Assembly: GCA_003105305.1 (NCBI GenBank)
Contig: PQAQ01000105.1
Coordinates: forward strand, 1 to 7,023
Direction of reading: 5' to 3'
DNA: 7,023 bases
Source: Candidatus Methylomirabilota bacterium
GTDB taxonomy: Bacteria > Methylomirabilota > Methylomirabilia > Methylomirabilales > Methylomirabilaceae
Below, piece after piece: positions 1 through 5,091 of the stretch (within the stretch, counting starts at the first letter, position 1; each line of letters opens with the position of its first letter). The notes below the pieces were generated by a model, which saw only the letters and a list, made by a program, of their open reading frames with translations, did not search any database and was not told where the DNA came from. The translations under genes were made by a program, and so were the position numbers.

Positions 1-103
1 ACTCCTTCGGCGTTTCGGCCCAGACAGGACTGAGCAATCCGAGACCTGCCACAACAACAGCCACCGCGCCGAAGATACCGGCAGTCATCCATCGACGACC
101 CAT
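1..103 (-). CDS. Exported protein of unknown function, N-terminal fragment with signal peptide
   Basis: Only the first 34 codons are inside the window; the gene continues past the left edge. The start is the ATG at 103-101, preceded by GGGAGGG (115-109) with a 5-base spacer, a good ribosome binding site. The peptide opens MGRRWMTAGIFGAVAVVVAG: a basic n-region (two Arg), a hydrophobic core of about 18 residues, then the tail LLSPVWA-ETPKE, with a likely signal peptidase I cut after VWA around residue 29. There is no lipobox Cys, so a soluble or membrane-associated periplasmic or secreted product is expected. The visible part does not show the family. It is transcribed in the same direction as the regulator genes, but an intrinsic terminator lies between them, so it is probably a separate unit. 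Confidence 0.72.
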   Translation of the reverse strand, partial: MGRRWMTAGIFGAVAVVVAGLGLLSPVWAETPKE

Positions 104-134
104 GGCAACCCTCCCGACGACTGAATGTGAGATC

Positions 135-147
135 GGCTGATTCAGCC
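135..147. repeat. Perfect 13-bp palindrome, operator-like
   Basis: GGCTGA-T-TCAGCC is a perfect inverted repeat with 6-bp arms around a single central base. It lies 32 bp upstream of the start codon of the exported-protein gene, within its probable 5' leader. Its size and symmetry suit a dimeric repressor operator, or a small hairpin in the mRNA leader. The binding partner is unknown, and a 6-bp arm can occur by chance. Confidence 0.35.
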
Positions 148-181
148 AGCGATATTCCCTTAGTCAGGGTAGGGGCTTATG

Positions 182-200
182 TCCGATAAGTCAAATCGGA
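182..200. repeat. 6-bp inverted repeat with 7-bp spacer over a possible -35 box
   Basis: TCCGAT and ATCGGA are perfect inverted arms separated by 7 bases. On the minus strand the spacer holds TTGACT, the best -35 candidate for the exported-protein gene. If that promoter is real, a protein bound here would cover it. This is inference from symmetry only. Confidence 0.3.
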
Positions 201-300
201 AAAGCCTATCATTAACGCTGGGCTCATCGGTTTGCGGTCCGAAAGTGACGGCGCAAAACGGGCGATGGAGTTTCAGCGCCACAAGGTAGACCGGCGGACA

Positions 301-351
301 AGAAAAAACGACCCCTCCGATGCGAAAGGGGGTGCAGTTCGGAGAGGTCGT
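301..351 (-). terminator. Intrinsic (Rho-independent) terminator of the receiver/lipoprotein transcript
   Basis: Arms 351-339 and 320-308 form a 13-bp stem on the minus-strand RNA, with an 18-nt loop and a U-rich tract (six U, then C and UU) directly after it. The pair 345/314 is a G-U wobble in the minus-strand RNA but a C-A mismatch in the plus-strand RNA. Both this and the U-tract point to minus-strand use. It lies 45 bases past the TAA at 396 and ends the transcript from the sigma-54 promoter region. Confidence 0.85.
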
Positions 352-357
352 AAGAAC

Positions 358-383
358 TGACCAGCCGGGGGGTGGCTGGATCA
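358..383 (-). other. Stem-loop in the 3' untranslated region, just before the terminator
   Basis: CCAGCC (361-366) pairs with GGCTGG (374-379), and three further pairs (358-360 with 381-383) extend the stem beyond a single bulged base at 380. The loop is seven bases. No U-run follows on either strand, so it is not itself a good terminator. It lies between the lipoprotein stop codon and the terminator hairpin and may protect the mRNA 3' end or strengthen termination. Confidence 0.5.
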
Positions 384-395
384 GTAAGCTGAGCG

Positions 396-635
396 TTACT
401 TCACAGATTTCTTAATATCGTCCCACAGGGCCCCCGTGGCTGTTCCCACCGCGCCGCCGACAATGGCGCCGGTTGTCGGACTGCCGGCCATGGCGCCAAT
501 TGCTGCGCCGCCGGCCGCGCCGATGGCGCCTCCGCTGAGGGCGCGCTGCTGGCGCGTCGACATCCCGGCGCAACCCGTTATGAGGGCGAGCACAAGCACT
601 GCTAATGCAACTTGTTTAGATAAGGTCCCACGCAT
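396..635 (-). CDS. Glycine-zipper lipoprotein translated from an internal start
   Basis: Starting at the ATG at 635-633, this is a 79-residue protein. It has a basic n-region, a hydrophobic core and the lipobox LITGC with the lipidated Cys at residue 22. Residue +2 is Ala rather than Asp, so outer-membrane delivery is likely by the enterobacterial rule. Residues 34-70 are a glycine zipper with repeated G-x3-G spacing (SGGAIGAAGGAAIGAMAG, then TTGAIVGGAVGTATGAL), as in 17-kDa surface-antigen-like envelope lipoproteins. A short polar tail ends in KKSVK. AGGAG at 649-645, with a 9-base spacer, is a proper ribosome binding site inside the upstream receiver frame, so I favour separate synthesis of this lipoprotein, with or without fusion protein. 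The role is probably structural or pore-related in the envelope; the exact function is unknown. Confidence 0.75.
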   Translation of the reverse strand: MRGTLSKQVALAVLVLALITGCAGMSTRQQRALSGGAIGAAGGAAIGAMAGSPTTGAIVGGAVGTATGALWDDIKKSVK

Positions 636-1058
636 CTTGTTTGTCTCCTGTTGTCGAGTTGTTTGGGTTTCGCTGATCTTCTTATCTTGGGAGCAGATAC
701 TCAATAACTCGCTGATCTTGAGAGGTTTCGGCAGAACTCTTGTAATTCCGGCCCGCGCGAGAATCTCATGATCAAGCGCGTAGTAATCGCCTGTGATAAG
801 GATGATAGGAGTGACTCTATCGGACCTCCGTACGAATGCGGCCATCTCGATGCCGGTGATTCCTGGCATACAGTAGTCCACCAGAATAAGATCGAAGGGA
901 CCGTGACGCAGCGCCTCCAGACCAGCCAGACCATCCTGGGCGGTCGACACCTGGCAGCCTATCGATTCCAGCAGATCGGTCAGGAGTTTCCTGAGGGTTG
1001 AATCGTCGTCGACGACAAGCACCTTTCGTCTGGCATCATCCGCCTGTTGCACGCTCAT
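396..1058 (-). CDS. Single-domain response regulator (CheY-like receiver) fused in frame to a glycine-zipper lipoprotein
   Basis: This 220-residue frame has two parts. Residues 12-121 are a complete receiver domain: acidic pocket D17/D18, phosphoacceptor D61 in LILVDYCMP, switch residue T89 and conserved K111 in the LPKP loop. There is no DNA-binding or enzymatic output domain. After a polar tail (about 122-141) the frame continues without a stop into residues 142-220, a complete small lipoprotein with its own signal sequence. The start ATG (1058-1056) follows AGGGGGA by about 8 bases and lies about 20 bases after the predicted sigma-54 transcription start. A true fusion would put the receiver in the cytoplasm and the glycine zipper across or beyond the membrane. 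The alternative is two genes, the first having lost its stop codon, with the second restarted at 635. The receiver is likely phosphorylated by a histidine kinase, perhaps the one at 1768-3576, but this is inferred from proximity. Confidence 0.8.
   Translation of the reverse strand: MSVQQADDARRKVLVVDDDSTLRKLLTDLLESIGCQVSTAQDGLAGLEALRHGPFDLILVDYCMPGITGIEMAAFVRRSDRVTPIILITGDYYALDHEILARAGITRVLPKPLKISELLSICSQDKKISETQTTRQQETNKMRGTLSKQVALAVLVLALITGCAGMSTRQQRALSGGAIGAAGGAAIGAMAGSPTTGAIVGGAVGTATGALWDDIKKSVK
645..649 (-). promoter_or_regulatory. Internal Shine-Dalgarno for the glycine-zipper lipoprotein
   Basis: AGGAG stands 9 bases before the ATG at 635-633, inside the continuous frame of the receiver gene. 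It decides that the lipoprotein part can be translated independently. Its presence in a stretch that would otherwise encode an unstructured linker (QQETNK) argues that the two parts were, or still are, separate genes. Confidence 0.7.
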
Positions 1059-1088
1059 TGCCGTATCCCCCTTTCAGCAAAGGGGAGG

Positions 1089-1104
1089 AGCAAGCGGTGT
1101 GCCA
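1089..1104 (-). promoter_or_regulatory. Sigma-54 (-24/-12) promoter of the receiver/lipoprotein gene
   Basis: The minus strand reads TGGCACACCGCTTGCT. It matches the sigma-54 consensus TGGCAC-N5-TTGCW at every fixed base, and the GG and GC dinucleotides have the required spacing. The -12 C is at 1090, which places transcription start near 1078. That is about 20 bases before the receiver ATG and just ahead of its Shine-Dalgarno sequence. A sigma-54 promoter needs an AAA+ activator, and such an activator is encoded at 3589-4968. Confidence 0.85.
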
Positions 1105-1132
1105 GAGCCGTGACTGCGCCGTCGTAAACGTA

Positions 1133-1145
1133 TAATCCGTTGAAA
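1133..1145 (-). promoter_or_regulatory. Possible IHF site between enhancer region and sigma-54 promoter
   Basis: The minus strand reads TTTCAACGGATTA, which matches the IHF consensus WATCAA-N4-TTR at all but one fixed position. It lies at about -55 to -67 from the predicted start, the usual place for a bend between activator sites and sigma-54 promoter. The consensus is degenerate, so position is the main support. Confidence 0.4.
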
Positions 1146-1152
1146 CACAATA

Positions 1153-1166
1153 GTTTACACGTTAAC
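1153..1166. promoter_or_regulatory. Imperfect dyad, candidate activator-binding site upstream of the sigma-54 promoter
   Basis: The minus strand reads GTTAAC-GT-GTAAAC. The half-sites are inverted repeats with one mismatch, centred about 80 bp upstream of the predicted transcription start. A related inverted half-site (GTAAAC) stands at 1124-1129, and a further palindrome, TTACGTAA, at 1233-1240. Enhancer-binding proteins of the NtrC family bind such dyads 80-200 bp upstream. Which of these, if any, is the site cannot be told from one locus. Confidence 0.35.
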
Positions 1167-1311
1167 ATCGGCGGCATATCGAGTCACGTATTTCGGAGAA
1201 AAGGTGAAAACTGGATCAGCGCCAAGTAATTGTTACGTAATCAGAACGTAGGAAGGAAAACGTCACAAGTGAGGTGCGCCCGAGTGCGCGGGGAGAGATA
1301 ATTCTTACCGA

Positions 1312-1761
1312 TTAACGAACCGTTTTGAATAGTTCGTCGGAAAGGACGTGAGCTTTCTGGGCTAAGTTCATCGCCTGCTGGAAGTCTTTATTTGCCATCG
1401 CCTCCCTGGCTTGCGCGAGAAAGCTCTGGACGGTTTGGTGGGTCTGCCATTGGTCGGAGTTCAGCTTCTGTCGATCAACCGACAGCAGGATACGCTCGGT
1501 TTCCTGAATTGCTGCGTTAACCTCCTGCGTGAGTTGTTTTTCCTTTTCAGCGCTTATCTGTGGGGATAGGCGTGGCGGCGGTTCCTGATGCGTCGGACGG
1601 GTCGGTGCGGGCGGTGGCGCCTGGCGCGCCGGGCGCACAGGGACTGAGGCCGGAGGGCTCGGCTTGAATATCGCGTGAAGCTGAGCGCAGCCGGTCGCCA
1701 GAACGAGGGCCAGTAATAATGTGACGAGTATTCGAAATGTCACGACGGAGATTTCTTTCAC
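1312..1761 (-). CDS. Proline-rich lipoprotein with helical C-terminal domain
   Basis: A 149-residue protein, last gene of the activator-kinase operon. It starts with GTG at 1761-1759, six bases after the kinase stop and in the same frame, two codons beyond the TAA. There is no clear Shine-Dalgarno, so translation is probably coupled to the kinase. A second GTG at codon 7 is possible. The N-terminus is a lipoprotein signal with lipobox LATGC and lipidated Cys25; +2 is Ala, suggesting the outer membrane. Residues about 34-67 are rich in Pro (PPPAP, EPPP), a likely periplasmic spacer. Residues about 70-149 are charged and helical, with a TPR-like stretch (AREAMANKDFQQAMNLAQKA). I do not recognise the family. 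Co-transcription with a sensor kinase suggests an envelope accessory or target of the system. No clear terminator follows. Confidence 0.82.
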   Translation of the reverse strand: MKEISVVTFRILVTLLLALVLATGCAQLHAIFKPSPPASVPVRPARQAPPPAPTRPTHQEPPPRLSPQISAEKEKQLTQEVNAAIQETERILLSVDRQKLNSDQWQTHQTVQSFLAQAREAMANKDFQQAMNLAQKAHVLSDELFKTVR

Positions 1762-1767
1762 TCTGGA

Positions 1768-3576
1768 TTAGGTTATCGGAAAAGCCACCGTCATTGTTGT
1801 CCCGCGACCCACCCGCGAATCGACATCGATCCGGCCTCCGTGCATCTGGACAATCCGGTATACCAGAGACAGTCCGATTCCGTTCCCATCCGGTTTCGTA
1901 GTGTAGTAGAGACGAAAGATCTTGTCGAGATCATCCGCCGGGATTCCTGTCCCGCCATCGATTACGTGTGCGCGGATGACGCCGTCGATAGTGTGATCTG
2001 TCGCGAGCGTGATTGTTCCGCCGTTCGGCATCGCCTGGCACGCATTCAGGACCAGGTTCAGGAAGGCCTGCCGCAGCATCTCGTGATCGCCATTGATCGG
2101 GGGAATCGTGTCGTCAAGGCGAAAGACAAATGTCACTCCGGTCTGCGTCCCCTGCGTCTCGGTCAACCTGACAATTTCCCGGAGAAGACTGTTCAGATTC
2201 AGGGGACGAAGCTCAAGGGTCTGAGGACGAACAAATCGGAGAAAGCCCTGCACGATGCGATCAAGCCGATGAACCTCCCCCCCGAGAAATTCCAGACTTC
2301 TGGTCACCGAGTCCGGAGGATCGTTCAGTTTCTGTTTTAACAGCTCCAGATGGATGATCATCGCATTGAGCGGATTCTTGATTTCATGGGCAACCCCGGA
2401 GGTCAGTTTCCCAAGATCGGCCAACTTTCGGGAATAGTCTACGATCGATTGGATTTGCCGAAGCGGTTCGGTATTTTTGAGAAGGATCATCCCTCCAACG
2501 ATACGGTCCCTATCGAGCACCGGGAAGATAGAAGCAAGGATATCAAGCGGGGGGTTGTGGTATCCCCCCAACTGAATTGAACGGTTTCGTACGGGCTGAT
2601 GCTGCTGCTGGAAGCTTTCCATCGCGGCCTCGACCAAGGGGTGGGCCTCGCCAAGGATCTGTGCTAACGATTGACCGACGGCGTCTACGAGTGGATGGGC
2701 CAGCAGGGTTTCGGCTGCCGGGTTGGCGAAGATGATGGCCTGTTCGCTGTTCAGGAGGATGATGGCGTCTTCCAGCCGGTGGACGATCCCTTCCAATTTG
2801 GCCTTTTCGCTGATCAGGGAGGATCGGTCCTCCTGAACCTGACGTCCAAGGAGGGTAAGCTTTGCCGCAATTTGTCCCACCTCGTCGTCGCGATCCGAAG
2901 CAAATGCCGTATCAAACTCGCCGTGCGTCATCCGGTCAACGCCTTGCGCAATTTGGCGTAACGATACGATCACGAGATTCGAAAAGATATAGGCGGCAAC
3001 CCAGGCGAGCGGGAATGCGAGACCCGCCAACAGCAGGCTTTGCCGGACAGCGGGCGAGAGTTCTCGCCAGAGGAGGCTTCCGGCCAGTCCGAGCCGGATC
3101 GCTCCAAAGGGCCGGTCGTTGAGGCTGAGCGGTAGGATGGTCTCAAATATCTGGGGCTGGCCGGCCAGCACTGCGAGCTGCCGGAGCGCGCTCATCTCCT
3201 GCAACTGTTCTATCCTCGGCCGGGATGGAGCCTTCGTGCCTTCATAGGAACGCTGGCTGTGCATGAGGACCGTATTCGAGCGGTCTGCGATCATGGCGTA
3301 GACCAGGTGCGGAGAATAGCCGATGCTGGCATCGAGGAGCGCGCGAAGCTCGCGATTACTACGTAGCGCACCCCCCAGACGGCCTCTCTGTGCGCGAGCC
3401 ATGACGCGGGTGCTGCCGGAGAAGATCTGCTGCGCCTGCATGGTACTCTTCTCCGCTGCGTGTCGAACCACCAGGTGCGTCGTGGTGGAGAGATGAACGG
3501 CTAATGTCAGCGAGACGATCAGGAAGACGAGGAGACTGATGCCGAGGATTGCCGTGCCTCGGATACCGAACGACAT
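1768..3576 (-). CDS. Membrane PAS-domain sensor histidine kinase (NtrB/ZraS-like)
   Basis: A 602-residue kinase, full length. Segments in order: TM1 about 9-29; an extracytoplasmic sensor region about 30-178 with no recognised fold; TM2 about 180-204; HAMP about 205-255 ending in a coiled linker; PAS about 262-370; HisKA with H-box SGVAHEIKNPLNAM and phosphoacceptor H397; and the HATPase domain with N-box N507/N511, G1 motif DGGTGIP (540-546), F-box near 554 and G2 motif GNGIGLS (564-570). All catalytic motifs are intact. It starts at ATG 3576-3574, with AGGA upstream that overlaps the activator's TAG stop, 12 bases after that gene. It should autophosphorylate and pass phosphate to D55 of the activator encoded just before it. 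The large periplasmic loop and the lipoprotein gene that follows suggest an envelope or small-molecule signal, which is unknown. Confidence 0.93.
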   Translation of the reverse strand: MSFGIRGTAILGISLLVFLIVSLTLAVHLSTTTHLVVRHAAEKSTMQAQQIFSGSTRVMARAQRGRLGGALRSNRELRALLDASIGYSPHLVYAMIADRSNTVLMHSQRSYEGTKAPSRPRIEQLQEMSALRQLAVLAGQPQIFETILPLSLNDRPFGAIRLGLAGSLLWRELSPAVRQSLLLAGLAFPLAWVAAYIFSNLVIVSLRQIAQGVDRMTHGEFDTAFASDRDDEVGQIAAKLTLLGRQVQEDRSSLISEKAKLEGIVHRLEDAIILLNSEQAIIFANPAAETLLAHPLVDAVGQSLAQILGEAHPLVEAAMESFQQQHQPVRNRSIQLGGYHNPPLDILASIFPVLDRDRIVGGMILLKNTEPLRQIQSIVDYSRKLADLGKLTSGVAHEIKNPLNAMIIHLELLKQKLNDPPDSVTRSLEFLGGEVHRLDRIVQGFLRFVRPQTLELRPLNLNSLLREIVRLTETQGTQTGVTFVFRLDDTIPPINGDHEMLRQAFLNLVLNACQAMPNGGTITLATDHTIDGVIRAHVIDGGTGIPADDLDKIFRLYYTTKPDGNGIGLSLVYRIVQMHGGRIDVDSRVGRGTTMTVAFPIT

Positions 3577-3588
3577 GTGGGTGTATTC

Positions 3589-4968
3589 CTATCCGTCGGG
3601 TGCGGAGGTGGTTTCTTCTCGATAGCGGGCCAACTTGTTGTGCAGTGTCTTCAGGCTGATGCCAAGAATCTCTGCAGCCTTCGTCTTGTTCTGGTGTGTG
3701 TGTTCCAGCGTGTTGAGAATCAAGACCTTTTCCGCCGCGTCAACAGTGATGCCGACAGGGAAATTGAAATCCGAGGTCGATGCACAACGCTGGCTGCGGC
3801 CAATAGGCGGCAGATCGGCTGGTGTGATCAAGTTGCCCTGGGCCACGAGAACAGCCCGCTCCAGTACATTCCGAAGCTCTCTGACATTACCGGGCCAATC
3901 GTACTCGGTTAAGAGGGTGAGTGCGCCGGCATCCACGCCCTGGACGGTTCTCCCGTATCGGGCCTCGAATTCTTCGAGAAGTGATCGGACGAGGAGGGGA
4001 ATATCCTCGCGTCGTTCCCGAAGAGGGGGAAGATGAACATTAAACACATTCAGCCGATAATAGAGATCCTCGCGGATGAGGCCATCCTGGACCGCTCGCT
4101 CCGGATCCTTATTCGTTGCCGCGACCACTCGAACATCGACCCGGATCTCTTTCGCCCCGCCGAGCCGGCGAAAGCTGCCCTCCTGGAGAATCCTGAGGAA
4201 CTTGGCCTGGGTAGAGATCTTCATCTCCGCGATCTCATCCAGAAAGATGGTCCCGCCATCCGCCAGCTCAAAGTACCCCATTCTTCGCTCGGTTGCGCCG
4301 GTAAAGGCCCCTTTTTCATGACCGAAAATCTCGCTTTCCAGTAGTGTCTCCGGAATGGCGGCGCAGTTAATCGGGACGAAGGGGCCTTGCTTCCGCGGGG
4401 ATAGTGTATGAATCGTGCGAGCTGCCAGTTCCTTGCCCGTTCCGCTCTCCCCCCAGATAAAGACCGGCGCAGTGCTGGGCGCGGCCAGTTCAAGCAGTCG
4501 ATAGACCTCTCTCATGGCGCGCGTATCGCCGATTAACTCGCCGAATCGGCCCAGGTGACGGACCTGATGGCGAAGTAGTGTCACCTCCTTTAATACCGCC
4601 CCACGCTCCAGCGCCTTTTCCGTAAGTACGTGAAGCCGATCGACGTCGACCGGTTTGGTGAGGTAGTCGTAGGCGCCTTCGCGCATTGCCTGGACCGCGG
4701 TCTCGATCGTCCCGTGACCGGTGAGAATGATCAGCGAAGGCAGGGTTGCGTCAGCCTTGAGGGTGCGGAGTAGCGTGATGCCGTCCATCTTCGGCATGAC
4801 CAGATCGGCGATAATGAGGGCCGGCCGGAGTTCAGATGCCTTCTCCAGAGCCTCCCGACCGTCGGCGACGGCAGTCACCTCATAACCCCAGGTCGTAAGA
4901 AGCTCTCCGAGCCCCACCCTGGAGGCAGCTTCGTCCTCTGCGATCAAAATCCTTGTGCGTGTCATCAT
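3589..4968 (-). CDS. NtrC-family sigma-54-dependent response regulator
   Basis: A 459-residue three-domain activator, normal length for the family. Receiver 5-118: acidic E11/D12, phosphoacceptor D55, switch T83, K105. AAA+ domain about 145-385: Walker A GESGTGKE (173-180), GAFTGA sigma-54 contact loop (220-225), Walker B FLDE (242-245), sensor I N286 and WPGNVREL with sensor II R363. The C-terminal Fis-type helix-turn-helix is at about 411-448. Everything needed for phosphorylation-controlled opening of sigma-54 promoters is present. The frame stays open up to 5109, but I place the start at the ATG pair 4968/4965, which abuts the receiver. An upstream ATG at 5007 lies inside the -10 box of the likely promoter. 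GGAGG at 4988-4984 is the best ribosome site, though 15 bases away. First gene of the operon with the kinase. Its probable target is the sigma-54 promoter at 1089-1104. Confidence 0.94.
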   Translation of the reverse strand: MMTRTRILIAEDEAASRVGLGELLTTWGYEVTAVADGREALEKASELRPALIIADLVMPKMDGITLLRTLKADATLPSLIILTGHGTIETAVQAMREGAYDYLTKPVDVDRLHVLTEKALERGAVLKEVTLLRHQVRHLGRFGELIGDTRAMREVYRLLELAAPSTAPVFIWGESGTGKELAARTIHTLSPRKQGPFVPINCAAIPETLLESEIFGHEKGAFTGATERRMGYFELADGGTIFLDEIAEMKISTQAKFLRILQEGSFRRLGGAKEIRVDVRVVAATNKDPERAVQDGLIREDLYYRLNVFNVHLPPLRERREDIPLLVRSLLEEFEARYGRTVQGVDAGALTLLTEYDWPGNVRELRNVLERAVLVAQGNLITPADLPPIGRSQRCASTSDFNFPVGITVDAAEKVLILNTLEHTHQNKTKAAEILGISLKTLHNKLARYREETTSAPDG

Positions 4969-5002
4969 ATTACGAGCGGAAAGCCTCCGATCCCTCGACG
5001 CT

Positions 5003-5031
5003 ATCATAGGGGCTTTCCAGGATTTTGTGAA
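5003..5031 (-). promoter_or_regulatory. Sigma-70-type promoter of the activator-kinase-lipoprotein operon
   Basis: The minus strand has TTCACA (5031-5026), a 17-base spacer and TATGAT (5008-5003), each one mismatch from consensus. The predicted start is near 4996, giving a leader of about 28 bases that contains GGAGG before the ATG at 4968. This supports the short start of the activator gene. Confidence 0.55.
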
Positions 5032-5050
5032 GCATCGTTTGTTGCCGGGC

Positions 5051-5078
5051 TTGAAAACCTTTGCAACCCTGTGATAAT
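5051..5078 (+). promoter_or_regulatory. Sigma-70-type promoter with extended -10 for the cupredoxin lipoprotein
   Basis: TTGAAA (5051-5056), a 16-base spacer and GATAAT (5073-5078) preceded by TG at 5070-5071 make an extended -10 promoter. Transcription would begin near 5085, only about 7 bases before the ATG at 5092, so the mRNA would be almost leaderless. If real, it rules out the GTG at 5071 and the ATG at 5077 as starts. It points away from the operon promoter at 5003-5031, with 19 bp between the two -35 boxes. Confidence 0.4.
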
Positions 5079-5091
5079 GTGCGAAGACATC

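Larger units (their letters stand above)
104..300. other. Intergenic leader region with two dyads, no gene seen
   Basis: This is the upstream region of the exported-protein gene at 1-103. I see no convincing reading frame or RNA gene. It contains two dyads, listed separately, and a weak possible promoter on the minus strand: TTGACT at 194-189, 17 bases, then TACCCT at 171-166, a poor -10 box. No sigma-54 element was found here. Confidence 0.5.

Noticed and set aside
436..771. Plus-strand open frame opposite the glycine-zipper lipoprotein
   Set aside because: It is the mirror of a low-complexity Gly/Ala coding stretch, rich in Ala-Pro-Met by consequence, with no recognisable domain. The minus frame has lipobox, ribosome site and terminator.
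1261..1305. Possible terminator after the Pro-rich lipoprotein gene
   Set aside because: The only dyads are a TCAC-AA-GTGA repeat and a 4-bp GCGC stem, both weak and not followed by a proper U-tract. Readthrough into the receiver gene cannot be excluded.
2866..2882. Sigma-54-like sequence on the minus strand inside the kinase gene
   Set aside because: The GG-to-GC distance is off by one base or more, the -24 box is poor, and it lies in the middle of a coding region.
5041..5070. Sigma-54 promoter for the cupredoxin lipoprotein (TTGCA near 5061)
   Set aside because: There is no GG at the required 12-base distance upstream. A sigma-70-type extended -10 promoter fits the region better.
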